Positions 17,412 through 27,000 of a DNA stretch of 64,000 bases are shown here, piece after piece. The position numbers were made by a program, and so were the translations under genes. The stretch lies in the NCBI RefSeq assembly GCF_011089895.1, contig NZ_JAANAT010000005.1:470216-534215 (forward strand), written 5' to 3'. A model generated the notes under the pieces. That model was not told where the DNA came from. It searched no databases and saw only the letters and a program-made list of their open reading frames with translations. The DNA is from Mucilaginibacter inviolabilis. Lineage in GTDB: Bacteria > Bacteroidota > Bacteroidia > Sphingobacteriales > Sphingobacteriaceae. Within the stretch, counting starts at the first letter, position 1, and each line of letters starts with the position of its first letter.

Positions 17412-19862
17412 ATGGAAACAACAAACTATATTTTGCAACTCAACGAGGCTGACATCTATGATATCGACCGTGTTGGCGGCAAGAATGCCTCTTTGGGGGA
17501 AATGCTTCAAAATTTGAAATTATTAGGAATCGACATCCCCTTCGGGTTTATTGTGGTTGCCGATGCCTATTACAGCTTTATAAAATATAATAAGCTTGAT
17601 GTGTTTATCGACACCCTCATCGGCCAAACCAATGTAGACGATCTGGAACAGCTTAAACGCTGCGGCGGTACTATCCGCGGGCTCATCCGCGACGGAAAGT
17701 TCCCCGATGACATCAAAACACAAATAGCCGGTGCTTATACCGCTTTATGCACGTACTACCAAAAAACGGATGTTGACGTGGCTGTACGTTCATCTGCTAC
17801 CGCCGAAGATCTGCCCGATGCTTCTTTCGCCGGGCAACAGGATACTTATCTAAATATTGCCGGTACCGATGATCTGCTGAATGCTATACGCGATTGTTTT
17901 GCGTCGCTGTTTACCGATCGCGCCATCAGCTACCGCAAAAGTTTTGGGTATGATCACTTTAAGATAGGACTTTCGGTATGCGTGCAAAAAATGGTGCGTT
18001 CGGATATTGGTGCGTCGGGCGTGGCTTTTTCACTGGATACCGAGAGTGGTTTTAAAGATGTAGTGGTGATCAACGGCGCTTTTGGCCTGGGCGAAATGGT
18101 TGTTCAGGGAGCCGTAAAACCCGATGAGTTTACCGTATTTAAACCCTTGCTGGGCAAGCCTGGTCTGCGCCCTTTGATCGAAAAAAAATTAGGCACTAAG
18201 GATAGTAAGATGGTTTATGGCGAAGCTAATGAACCGCGTGTAAAAGTAGTGCCTACTACCGAAACCGAAAAAGCACGTTTTTGCCTTACAGATGATATGG
18301 CCCTGCAACTGGCCAGCTGGGTGGTTGCTATCGAAAATTATTACACCGCCCTTAAGGGCAAATGGTGCCCCATGGATATAGAATGGGCGGTCGACGGCGA
18401 AACCCAAAAGCTTTACATTGTACAGGCCCGGCCAGAAACTATCCACTCCCGCAAAACGCAGCAAACTATGCAGGTATTTACCATGGATGCGAAAGCCAAA
18501 AGCACACAGTTACTGTTACACGGTATTGCCGTTGGCGATAAAATAGCATCAGGAAGGGTACACTTGTTGGATAATGTAGATACTGTTTCCCTGGCACAAC
18601 TAAACTTTAAGCCCGGAGATGTACTGGTAACCGACATGACTGACCCCGACTGGGAGCCTTTGATGAAAAAGGCAGCGGCCATCGTCACTAATAAAGGCGG
18701 CCGTACCTGTCATGCCGCTATTGTGGCCCGCGAGCTCGGCGTACCCGCTATTGTGGGCTGCGGTAACGCCACGGAGTTGTTGAGCACTGGCCAGCAGGTA
18801 ACCGTATCCTGCGCCGAAGGCGAAAACGGGTATATCTATGCCGGGGAGATTCCTTTTAAAATACAGGAGTATGATCTGAGCACCCTCCCATCTGTTGATA
18901 CCCCTATCATGATGAATGTGGCTTCGCCAGATATCGCTTTTAAGCTGGCCGGGTATCCGCACCGTGGTGTTGGCCTGGCGCGCGAAGAATTTATCATCAG
19001 CAATTATATTAAAATACATCCACAGGCCCTTTTGCAGCACCGGGAACTAAAAGATGAAGCCCTGACCACGCTGATTGAAGAGACCATTAAAGGCTATGCC
19101 GATGAGCAAACTTATTTTATAGACAAGCTCTCCTTCGGGATCGGTAAAATAGCTTCGGCTTTTTATCCGCATAAGGTGATTGTACGCTTCTCAGATTTTA
19201 AAACCAACGAGTATGCCAGCATGCCCGGGGGCAGTTACTTTGAACCATCGGAAGAAAACCCGATGATCGGCTGGCGGGGAGCTTCGCGCTATTACTCTGC
19301 TGCCTATAAGGAAGCATTTGGCATGGAGTGCCGCGCGATAAAAAAGGTACGCGAAACAATGGGGTTGAAAAATGTGGTAGTCATGATCCCTTTTTGCCGT
19401 ACTATTAACGAGCTGCTGCGGGTTTATGAAACCATGAAGGAATACGGCCTGGTTCGTGGCGAAAATGGGCTGGAAGTATACCTGATGGCCGAAGTACCAT
19501 CCAACGTGATACTGGCTGATCAGTTTGCCCGCTATATTGATGGGTTCTCTATCGGCTCCAACGACCTCACCCAACTGGTGCTCGGCCTCGACCGCGATTC
19601 GGCACTGGTAGCCGAGATTTATAATGAACGTAACGAGGCTGTAAAAATGATGATTTCACAATTGATCAAGGCTGCCAAAAAGGCCCGTATCAAGGTAGGT
19701 ATTTGCGGCCAGGGGCCATCGGATTATCCCGACTTTGCCCAATTCCTGGTGGAAGAGGGAATCGACAGTATCTCCATAACCCCCGATTCATTCCTGAAAA
19801 CGGTTGAGGCGATTAAGAAAATTGAAGACCAGGCTACCTATCAAGTGAAGCAGATTGCTTGA
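17412..19862 (+). CDS. ppsA: Phosphoenolpyruvate synthase
   Basis: The 816-residue protein has the three PEP synthase domains. The N-terminal ATP-grasp nucleotide-binding domain includes VRSSATAEDLPDASFAGQQ near residue 127. The swivelling phosphohistidine domain has the catalytic His at residue 434 (NKGGRTCHAAIVARELGVPA). The C-terminal TIM barrel includes GSNDLTQLVLGLDRD and GICGQGPSD. It makes PEP from pyruvate, ATP and water for gluconeogenesis. Length and motifs fit PpsA better than pyruvate phosphate dikinase. It is monocistronic, with a terminator at 19885-19926 and a divergent AraC regulator upstream. The ATG at 17412 lies just after the right arm of the 32-bp inverted repeat. Confidence 0.93.
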   Translation: METTNYILQLNEADIYDIDRVGGKNASLGEMLQNLKLLGIDIPFGFIVVADAYYSFIKYNKLDVFIDTLIGQTNVDDLEQLKRCGGTIRGLIRDGKFPDDIKTQIAGAYTALCTYYQKTDVDVAVRSSATAEDLPDASFAGQQDTYLNIAGTDDLLNAIRDCFASLFTDRAISYRKSFGYDHFKIGLSVCVQKMVRSDIGASGVAFSLDTESGFKDVVVINGAFGLGEMVVQGAVKPDEFTVFKPLLGKPGLRPLIEKKLGTKDSKMVYGEANEPRVKVVPTTETEKARFCLTDDMALQLASWVVAIENYYTALKGKWCPMDIEWAVDGETQKLYIVQARPETIHSRKTQQTMQVFTMDAKAKSTQLLLHGIAVGDKIASGRVHLLDNVDTVSLAQLNFKPGDVLVTDMTDPDWEPLMKKAAAIVTNKGGRTCHAAIVARELGVPAIVGCGNATELLSTGQQVTVSCAEGENGYIYAGEIPFKIQEYDLSTLPSVDTPIMMNVASPDIAFKLAGYPHRGVGLAREEFIISNYIKIHPQALLQHRELKDEALTTLIEETIKGYADEQTYFIDKLSFGIGKIASAFYPHKVIVRFSDFKTNEYASMPGGSYFEPSEENPMIGWRGASRYYSAAYKEAFGMECRAIKKVRETMGLKNVVVMIPFCRTINELLRVYETMKEYGLVRGENGLEVYLMAEVPSNVILADQFARYIDGFSIGSNDLTQLVLGLDRDSALVAEIYNERNEAVKMMISQLIKAAKKARIKVGICGQGPSDYPDFAQFLVEEGIDSISITPDSFLKTVEAIKKIEDQATYQVKQIA

Positions 19863-19884
19863 CAATTTTATATAATACCGACAA

Positions 19885-19926
19885 ATAACAACAAAGGCGA
19901 CCCTAAAAAGTCGCTTTTGTTGTTAT
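19885..19926 (+). terminator. Terminator after ppsA
   Basis: ATAACAACAAAGGCGA pairs with TCGCTTTTGTTGTTAT over 16 positions with a single G-T wobble and a 10-base loop. It lies 22 bases after the ppsA stop codon. Confidence 0.75.
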
Positions 19927-20023
19927 CAATGGAGTGTCTTTGCTTGTACCAAGCATTTCCTTTAAGTACATTCGTCGAGTTCCGTCAGCATTAAATAGAG
20001 AAAATTAAATTGGGGTCGAGACA

Positions 20024-20416
20024 GTGCCTTTAAGTCATAAAAGAATTGCCGCAATCTTGTTTTGGAGCCATTTGGTACCAGCGGTCTGTTTATTAATATT
20101 TGCGCAGTTGGTTTTTATGGGCGAAGTTGATGAGCCAACTAGCTGGCGCAACTATTTAGCTATACCGATCGGTTTGCCCGAAATTGTTGGTTGCGTTATT
20201 TATTTTTTACAATTTAATTTTAAAAAGTACGCGGATAAAAAAGCTCTTTGGATATATTCTATCATAGCCAATATTGTTTATGGCTCTGTGTTTATTCTGA
20301 TTGCCACTGAGGGGTTTTCAGTTTGGTTAATTTTTATTTGTCTCTTTTTTTGGGGGTCGGCTTATTTATGTTTTATCCCATTCCAAAATACAAATAAACC
20401 GGCTACCATATTATAG
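20024..20416 (+). CDS. Small four-helix membrane protein of unknown function
   Basis: The 130-residue protein starts at a GTG (20024). It has four hydrophobic segments at about residues 8-32, 44-64, 74-95 and 99-118, so it should be an inner-membrane protein with both ends in the cytoplasm. A basic patch (NFKKYADKK) lies between helices 2 and 3. I do not recognise the family. It stands between the ppsA terminator and the M28 peptidase promoter, so it is probably transcribed alone. Codon use looks like a real gene. The start is uncertain because no ATG is near and there is no ribosome-binding site. Confidence 0.6.
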   Translation: MPLSHKRIAAILFWSHLVPAVCLLIFAQLVFMGEVDEPTSWRNYLAIPIGLPEIVGCVIYFLQFNFKKYADKKALWIYSIIANIVYGSVFILIATEGFSVWLIFICLFFWGSAYLCFIPFQNTNKPATIL

Positions 20417-20446
20417 CGACCACTTGCATTACGCCTCCCCTTTAGC

Positions 20447-20454
20447 TACATTTG
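20447..20454 (+). promoter_or_regulatory. -7 box TACATTTG of the M28 peptidase gene
   Basis: This matches TAnnTTTG and predicts a leader of roughly 110 bases, longer than most in this window, that contains the hairpin at 20477-20543. Confidence 0.5.
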
Positions 20455-20476
20455 GGATAAACAGTTAACTATCCCT

Positions 20477-20543
20477 AATGAAACCATCATGAGCTAAAGG
20501 TTCACCAACTGGAATGTATAATACGGCTCATGATAGCTTCATT
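20477..20543 (+). promoter_or_regulatory. Leader hairpin upstream of the M28 peptidase gene
   Basis: Bases 20477-20494 are inverted at 20526-20543 with two mismatches in 18, including the perfect ATCATGAGC / GCTCATGAT. In addition TATCCCTAATGAAA occurs both at the left arm and at the real start codon (20569), so the leader holds a decoy copy of the initiation region. A regulatory role is inferred. Confidence 0.45.
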
Positions 20544-20568
20544 ACCATTAAAAAACAAATTATCCCTA

Positions 20569-22224
20569 ATGAAAAACAAATACCATTACCTGTTGGCCAT
20601 AGGCGGCATTGCCCTGCTTGCCGGATGCAGCCAGAATGACAAGAGCAGCAAAGAAACCCCCAAAGCCATAACACCCGATGAGATCAAATCGCACATCGCA
20701 GTGCTGGCCAATGATTCGCTCCTGGGCCGTAAACCTTTTACCGCCGGCGAAAACAAAGCCATCGCCTATATCTCGTCCGAATTTAAAAAAGCCGGATTAG
20801 AACCGGGCAATAACGGCAGCTATTTACAGGATGTCCCTATGGTGGAAATTACCAGTCAGCCGTCAGAAACTATGGAGATCAGCGGTGGTAAATCGCCTGT
20901 GAGCCTGCATAAACTGACCGATTTTGTAACGTTTAGTCGCCGTGAGGTTGATTCGGTACAGCTTAAAAACTCGCCACTGATTTTTGCAGGATACGGTATT
21001 GTAGCTCCCGAATATCACTGGAATGATTATGCCGGGTTAAACGTAAAAGGCAAAACAGTGGTGGTACTGGTAAATGATCCCGGCTTTAAAAGCGGCGACC
21101 CCACCATATTTAAAGGCGACACCATGACCTATTATGGCCGCTGGACCTACAAGTTTGAAGAAGCCGCCCGTCAGGGTGCTGCCGGTGTGATCATCGTGCA
21201 CCAAACAGAACCGGCCAGTTATGGCTGGGAAGTGGTATCCAACAGTAATTCGGGAGCCAAACTTTATCTTACCCAGGCAGATAAGCATATGTCGCGCTGT
21301 AAGGTGGAAGGCTGGATTACAGAAGATGTCGCCAAAAAATTATTTGCCGATGCCGGCATTACGGGCGATCTGCGCGCTATAGCCCGTAGTAAAAGCTTTA
21401 AGGCCGTTCCGCTTAACCGCTCGGTTTCTTTAACTATCAATAATAAGCTTAAATATTCCACATCACATAATGTTATTGGTACCATCAAAGGCAGCACATC
21501 TCCGGGTGAGTATATTTTGTATACTGCTCACTGGGATCACCTGGGCGTTGGCAAGCCCGATGCCAAAGGCGACAGCATTTATAACGGCGCGGTGGATAAT
21601 GCCAGTGGTGTAGCCGCTATCATCAGCGTAGCCAAAGCATTTCAGCAGGCTAAAGAAAAACCCAAACGCTCTATTGTATTTTTAGCGGTAACTGCCGAAG
21701 AGCAGGGCTTACTGGGCTCGGAGTATTATGCTACCCATCCTGTTTATCCACTCAATAAAACCATTGCCGACCTGAACATGGATGCCCTGGGCAGCTATGG
21801 CGAAACCAAAGACATTGCGATCACCGGCAAGGGACAAAACGACCTGGAAGATTATGTGGCCGATATTGCCAAAGAGGACGGCCTCACTACCGTGGGCGAC
21901 CGTCACCCGGGTGCGGGCAGCTATTACCGGTCGGATCATTTTAACTTTGCCAAACTGGGCGTTCCGGCTCTGGATATCAACAATGGCAGCATCAGCAAAA
22001 CACAAGGTGCCACCTATGGCGAAGAAAAACAAAAGGAATACAACGATCAACGCTATCACCAACCGGCAGATAATTACAGCGCCGACATGGACGCCACTGG
22101 TATGGCCCAGATAGCTGATATCCTTTACCGCATAGGCACCAAACTCAGCAACGAAACTACCTTCCCCGGCTGGAAACCGCATTCGGAATTCAAGGCGGTG
22201 AGAGATAAGGCATTAGGGAAATAA
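20569..22224 (+). CDS. M28-family zinc peptidase, lipoprotein
   Basis: The 551-residue protein has a lipoprotein signal with lipobox LAGC (cleavage before Cys at about residue 19), a protease-associated insert domain (AARQGAAGVIIVHQTEPA) and an M28 catalytic domain with di-zinc ligands in TAHWDHLGVG, VDNASGVAAI, AEEQGLLGSEYY, LNMDALGSY and RSDHFNF. It is an envelope aminopeptidase-type enzyme, probably exposed to the periplasm or cell surface. The frame is open from 20530, but the ATG at 20569 gives a proper lipoprotein signal. It converges on the TM2 gene through a shared terminator. The natural peptides are unknown. Confidence 0.9.
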   Translation: MKNKYHYLLAIGGIALLAGCSQNDKSSKETPKAITPDEIKSHIAVLANDSLLGRKPFTAGENKAIAYISSEFKKAGLEPGNNGSYLQDVPMVEITSQPSETMEISGGKSPVSLHKLTDFVTFSRREVDSVQLKNSPLIFAGYGIVAPEYHWNDYAGLNVKGKTVVVLVNDPGFKSGDPTIFKGDTMTYYGRWTYKFEEAARQGAAGVIIVHQTEPASYGWEVVSNSNSGAKLYLTQADKHMSRCKVEGWITEDVAKKLFADAGITGDLRAIARSKSFKAVPLNRSVSLTINNKLKYSTSHNVIGTIKGSTSPGEYILYTAHWDHLGVGKPDAKGDSIYNGAVDNASGVAAIISVAKAFQQAKEKPKRSIVFLAVTAEEQGLLGSEYYATHPVYPLNKTIADLNMDALGSYGETKDIAITGKGQNDLEDYVADIAKEDGLTTVGDRHPGAGSYYRSDHFNFAKLGVPALDINNGSISKTQGATYGEEKQKEYNDQRYHQPADNYSADMDATGMAQIADILYRIGTKLSNETTFPGWKPHSEFKAVRDKALGK

Positions 22225-22249
22225 CATTCTTTAGAAACCCTAACAACCA

Positions 22250-22347
22250 TGTCATTGCGAGCGAAGCGTGGCAATCTCCTCGCGTTTATATTGCGAATAG
22301 TTTATGCTTCCGAGGAGATTGCTTCGTCGTTCCTCCTCGCAATGACA
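22250..22347. repeat. REP-like palindrome, GTCATTGCGAG family, copy 4
   Basis: TGTCATTGCGAGCG at the left and CTCGCAATGACA at the right. Compared with the other copies, the loop carries about 14 extra bases (TTGCGAATAGTTTATGC). Confidence 0.85.
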
Positions 22348-22375
22348 TAATTTATAAGAAATATTCCGTAAAACT

Positions 22376-22412
22376 AAAAAAATCCACCCCGTAACAGAAG
22401 GTGGATTTTTTT
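22376..22412. terminator. Bidirectional terminator between M28 and TM2 genes
   Basis: AATCCACC (22381-22388) pairs with GGTGGATT (22400-22407). The stem is flanked by an A-run on the left and a T-run on the right, so it can terminate both convergent genes. Confidence 0.8.
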
Positions 22413-22449
22413 TGATATATAGTGAAACTATCATCCCCGAAGGACTTAT

Positions 22450-22812
22450 TTAGTTGCTCATTTTAGCGATGTTGAAACTTTCGAAAGCCATTTCTTTGTT
22501 GTAATCGTTGGCGATACTTTTGTAGTTGATCAGATCCACAATAGTTCCGATAAAGCAAAAGCCGGCGGTGAAGAAGTAAACCAGGCCCATACCTATCTGG
22601 TCGGTCATGAAGCGTTGTACGCCGGATACTCCTACAAAGCCCAGTAAAGTGGCCAGCATAATATCCTGCGGGTTTCTTCTTTTACCTCCGTAAATGTTTA
22701 TAAAATACCGCTGTTGATTTTCTGTCAATGAGGCGGTAGCCTGTTGTAAAACAGCGAATTCTTCGGTTGTCATGCCGTCGAACATCATATATGCGTTTGG
22801 GTAAGAGTTCAT
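22450..22812 (-). CDS. TM2-domain membrane protein
   Basis: The 120-residue protein has an acidic N-terminal half (MTTEEFAVLQQATASLTENQ) followed by the TM2 domain: a first helix with the typical turn (LLGFVGVSGVQRFMTDQIGMG) and a second helix (LVYFFTAGFCFIGTIVDLI). TM2 proteins are small helical-hairpin membrane proteins. Their function in bacteria is not established. The start is the ATG at 22810-22812. It is followed by the shared terminator at 22376-22412 and preceded by a 246-bp spacer with a GTCATCCTGAG palindrome. Confidence 0.85.
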   Translation of the reverse strand: MNSYPNAYMMFDGMTTEEFAVLQQATASLTENQQRYFINIYGGKRRNPQDIMLATLLGFVGVSGVQRFMTDQIGMGLVYFFTAGFCFIGTIVDLINYKSIANDYNKEMAFESFNIAKMSN

Positions 22813-22963
22813 CTTCGTAGCGTTTAAGGTTATCGTTTGTTTGATGATATAAAGGTATTACGATAAGTAAAACGAGCCTATGGAAAACTGGTTAGCGGCA
22901 GGAACATGTCGGTGAGTGAGGAAGTTTTGGCGGTGAAAAATATAGGACCGGAAGTTATATACT

Positions 22964-23045
22964 CTTGTCATCCTGAGGGACGAAGGATCTATTCTTAGAT
23001 CTACTTATAGCCGGATAGATGCTTCACTGCGTTCAGCATGACAAG
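22964..23045. repeat. REP-like palindrome, GTCATCCTGAG family
   Basis: CTTGTCATCCTGAGGGACG opens the element and GCGTTCAGCATGACAAG closes it as an inverted copy. Inner parts include GGATCTATTCTTAGATC. Confidence 0.75.
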
Positions 23046-23058
23046 AAGTTTATTGTTT

Positions 23059-23373
23059 TTATAAAGTATGCTTTTCACCAAACCCATGCCCAAAACCCAG
23101 CCTGTCCTTACCCAAAACATAAATCCGGTGAAAAATAACGATCACAGCAGGAATGCCCAGCCAGTGGGCATGAAAGGAGTTGCGGATATCGCCGTGGAAC
23201 AAATAAATAATAGAATGCCCCAGTCCGCAGCCGGGGCACCATTTAAAGCCCATCAGTTTTAAGGGGCACAGCGTAAAATGCGATTCGGCACCGGGCGTAC
23301 TAAAAGCCAGGGCCAGCATGGCAGCTATCCAGAAAACCAGTTCAAAATATTTTGAAAAGAGCCTTTTAATCAA
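23059..23373 (-). CDS. DUF2752 membrane protein
   Basis: The 104-residue protein shows the DUF2752 signature: a membrane helix, a Cys-rich loop (CPLKLMGFKWCPGCGLGHSI) and HAHWLG before the second helix. The function is unknown. The paired cysteines suggest metal or disulfide chemistry, which is inference. The start is probably a TTG at 23373 that overlaps the stop of the upstream DUF4199 gene (TTGATTAA), giving translational coupling. The frame stays open further upstream inside DUF4199, but that part does not belong to the family. DUF2752 and TM2 genes neighbouring each other is common in Bacteroidota. Confidence 0.75.
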   Translation of the reverse strand: MIKRLFSKYFELVFWIAAMLALAFSTPGAESHFTLCPLKLMGFKWCPGCGLGHSIIYLFHGDIRNSFHAHWLGIPAVIVIFHRIYVLGKDRLGFGHGFGEKHTL

Positions 23374-23779
23374 CCTTGTTCGCTTTGTTATGGAACAGTA
23401 AAGATACGGCAAACGCTAATAATACACCTACCAGTAAAGCGCCGAATATACGGCCGGATGAAGCCTCCATTACGTTGCCCATAGATACATGCGCGTAGCT
23501 AAAATATAATATAGTAGCAAAAACGGTTACAATACCGCCAGCAATTAATATCTTAAAACTTTGTATCAAAGCTTCCAAAAAGCCCATATGGCCTTTGCAG
23601 TCGTTTTTACGATAGTTGTAGATCCCAATAAATAACCCAAAGGCCGGGATCAGAAATGAAAAGTACTCCAGTGTGGCCACTTTTTCGTCGGTGGGTGAAA
23701 TACCCGAACCGTGCATCACCAACATCCAAATTCCACTTAATACGCCAATGATAATACCCCAAATAATTGCATTCTTCAT
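23366..23779 (-). CDS. DUF4199 membrane protein
   Basis: The 137-residue protein has four hydrophobic helices (about residues 5-23, 40-58, 75-97 and 110-130) and the layout of DUF4199, a Bacteroidota inner-membrane family without known function. The short cytoplasmic loop after helix 2 is basic (NYRKNDCKGHMGF). It begins at an ATG at 23779, overlaps the DUF2752 gene by eight bases and probably forms a two-gene operon with it. The upstream region up to mfd holds the iterated-word hairpin at 23893-23981. Confidence 0.75.
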   Translation of the reverse strand: MKNAIIWGIIIGVLSGIWMLVMHGSGISPTDEKVATLEYFSFLIPAFGLFIGIYNYRKNDCKGHMGFLEALIQSFKILIAGGIVTVFATILYFSYAHVSMGNVMEASSGRIFGALLVGVLLAFAVSLLFHNKANKVD

Positions 23780-23892
23780 GGTTTATAAAATTAGGTTAAA
23801 ACAATAGGTAGGTTATAATGATAAGTTTATTGAATTTACCATTAAAAAGTAACAATTCATAGAGATTGTTTTATTTGGGAGCAAAGATTTTT

Positions 23893-23981
23893 GGGAATAA
23901 GGAATAAAATCGCCTGGTTAAGGACCTTTCTAAAACAACTTATAAAAGCCTTTAGTCTTCAAATCCTTATTCCTTGTTCCC
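23893..23981. repeat. Iterated-word inverted repeat (GGAATAA type)
   Basis: GGGAATAAGGAATAA at 23893-23907 is inverted at 23967-23981 with one mismatch. The right arm continues as 7-base AGGATTA-like words to about 23994, directly before the mfd -7 box. Confidence 0.65.
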
Positions 23982-23996
23982 CTAATCCTTTTTCCG

Positions 23997-24004
23997 TACC
24001 TTTG
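23997..24004 (+). promoter_or_regulatory. -7 box TACCTTTG of mfd
   Basis: This matches TAnnTTTG, with TTG at 23974-23976 as a possible -33 element 20 bases upstream. The TTG start codon follows after 8 bases, predicting a very short leader. Confidence 0.6.
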
Positions 24005-24012
24005 CATCAGTT

Positions 24013-27000
24013 TTGAACATCCGTGATATTTTAGACAGATACAAAGCTGATGACAGGATTAAAGCGTTGGCAACAGCCCTTAACGCTTCCAAAAATCCGA
24101 GGATACAGCTACGTGGGTTAGTCGGATCAAGTGATTCGGCCATGGCGGTAGCATTGTATTTTTTGCAGCACAAGCACATGGTATTTGTACTGCCCGATCG
24201 GGAAGAAGCCGGCTATTTTCAGGCCGATCTCGAAAACCTCACTGGTAAAGAAGCCTTGCTTTTTCCATCATCCTACCGCAAACCTTTTGAATTTACCCAG
24301 CCCGATAGCAGCAATGTACTGGCCCGTGCCGAAGTACTGAATGAGCTTAACCACTCTACCGAGTTTGGACAACTGATCGTGACCTACCCGGAGGCTCTTG
24401 CCGAGAAAGTGATCGACCGTTCATCACTCGAAAAAAACACGCTCGAGATAGCCGTTGGCAGCAAACTGAGCATTGAGTTTATCAACGAGTTTTTAATTGA
24501 GTATGATTTTGATCGCGTTGATTTTGTGTACGAGCCCGGGCAATTCTCTGTTCGCGGCGGTATCGTTGATATCTTCTCGTTTTCGCATAACCTGCCCTAC
24601 CGGGTAGAGTTCTTTGGCGATTTTATTGAGTCGATCCGTACGTTCGAGATTGAAAGCCAGCTGTCTGTTGAACAGGTTAAAAGCATCACCATTGTACCCA
24701 ACGTACAATCCAAGTTTTTAACCGAAAGCAATATATCCCTGCTGGAATATGTGGAACCCGGCACCCAGGTATGGATCAAAGATGTACAGTTTACGCTTGA
24801 CATTATCCAAACCGGCTTTAAAAAGGCGGTAAACCTATGGAAAGCCCTCTCCGCCGAAGAAAAAACGCAGAACCCCGAATGGATAGACCCCAAATTTGGC
24901 TTTACCGACGAAAAACTAATAGCCGATCAGCTATTTGATTTCCCGGTGGTAGAATTTGGTAAACAATTCTTCTATCAGCCTACGGCCTCCATCAATTTTG
25001 ATATGCGGCCGCAGCCATCGTTCAATAAGGATTTTACGCTGCTTATCCACAACTTTAAAAATAACGAGGCCGAAAAGATCGAGAACTTTATCCTTACCGA
25101 TTCGGCCCGGCAAGTAGAGCGCTTATACGCCATTCTGGACGACCTGGATAAAACAGTAAAGTTCACCCCAATCAGCGTTTCTATCCGGGAAGGCTTTGTG
25201 GACCATGAACAAAAACTGGCCTGCTATACCGATCACCAGATATTTGACCGCTACTATAAATACAAGCTCAAAAAGGGCTATCAACGTTCGCAGGCTATTA
25301 CGCTGAAAGAACTGCGCGACCTGAAACCGGGTGATTATGTAACCCACATTGACCACGGCATTGGTAAATATGCTGGTCTGGAAAAGGTGGAGGTGAACGG
25401 CAAACAACAGGAGATGATCCGCCTGATCTATGCCGATAATGATCTGCTGTATGTGAATATCAACTCGCTTAATCGCATATCCAAATACAGCGGCAAAGAG
25501 GGTACGGTACCCAAGATGAATAAACTCGGGACTGATACCTGGGAGCGCCTGAAGAAAACAACAAAAAAAAAAGTTAAGGACATAGCCCGCGATCTGATCA
25601 AGCTTTATGCTCTGCGTAAAGCCCAGCAAGGGAATGCCTTTTCGCCCGATAGCTACCTGCAAACCGAGCTGGAAGCCTCCTTCCTTTACGAGGATACGCC
25701 CGACCAGGAAAAAGCTACTGCCGATTTTAAAAAGGACATGGAATCGCCGCACCCTATGGACCGCCTCATTTGCGGGGATGTAGGCTTTGGTAAAACCGAG
25801 GTCGCCGTTCGTGCAGCATTCAAAGCTGTGGCCGATAGCAAGCAGGTGGCCATACTGGTACCAACCACCATTTTAGCAGCCCAGCACTACAAAACCTTTA
25901 CCGACAGACTCAAGGGGTTTCCGGCTAATATTGATTATATCAACCGGTTTAAAACCAGTCGGCAGATCAAGGATACTTTGGAGAAGCTTAAGGAGGGTAA
26001 AGTTGATATCATCATCGGCACGCACCGCCTGGTAAGCAAGGACGTCAAATTCAAGGACTTGGGTTTGATGATCATCGACGAGGAGCAAAAATTCGGCGTA
26101 TCCACCAAAGAGAAGCTGAAACAAATGCGTGCCAATGTAGATACGCTCACGCTTACGGCTACACCGATTCCGCGTACGCTGCATTTTTCGTTGATGGGCG
26201 CTCGCGATCTTTCTATCATATCCACACCACCGCCCAACAGGCAGCCCGTAGTTACCGAGCTGCATGTGTTTAACGATACGCTGATCAAAGAAGCCGTAGA
26301 GTTTGAGCTGGAACGCGGCGGACAGGTATTCTTTATCCATAACCGCGTGGCCGATCTGCCGCAACTGGGCGGCATGATCCATAAACTGGTCCCCAAGGCC
26401 CGTGTGGGTATAGCTCACGGGCAACTGGAAGGTGACGCGCTGGAAGATGTGATGTTGAAATTTGTGAACCACGATTATGACGTACTGGTAGCTACCACCA
26501 TTATTGAAGCCGGTCTGGATATCCCGAACGCCAACACCATCATCATCAACTACGCCCACATGTTTGGTCTGAGCGATCTGCACCAGATGCGTGGTCGTGT
26601 AGGGCGAAGCAATAAAAAGGCCTATTGTTATTTGTTAAGTCCGCCATTATCCACGTTAACCAGTGAAGCCCGCAAGCGTCTGAGTGCCATTGAGGAATTC
26701 AGCGACCTGGGCAGCGGTTTTAACGTAGCCATGCGCGATCTGGACATCCGCGGCAGCGGTAACCTGCTGGGCGCCGAACAAAGTGGCTTTATTGCCGAAA
26801 TCGGTTTTGATATGTACCACAAGATACTGGACGAGGCCATACAGGAATTGAAGGACGATGAGTTTAAAGGTGTTTTCCCGGACGAAAAACCACGTCCGTT
26901 TATTTCCTTTACCCAAATTGATACCGACTTGGAGATCCTGATCCCTGATGAGTATGTGACCAATATATCAGAACGTTATAACCTGTATACCGAATTATCC

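Noticed and set aside
25123..26583. Two long open frames antisense to mfd (209 and 236 codons)
   Set aside because: They lie entirely within the conserved mfd coding region and have shadow-type composition.
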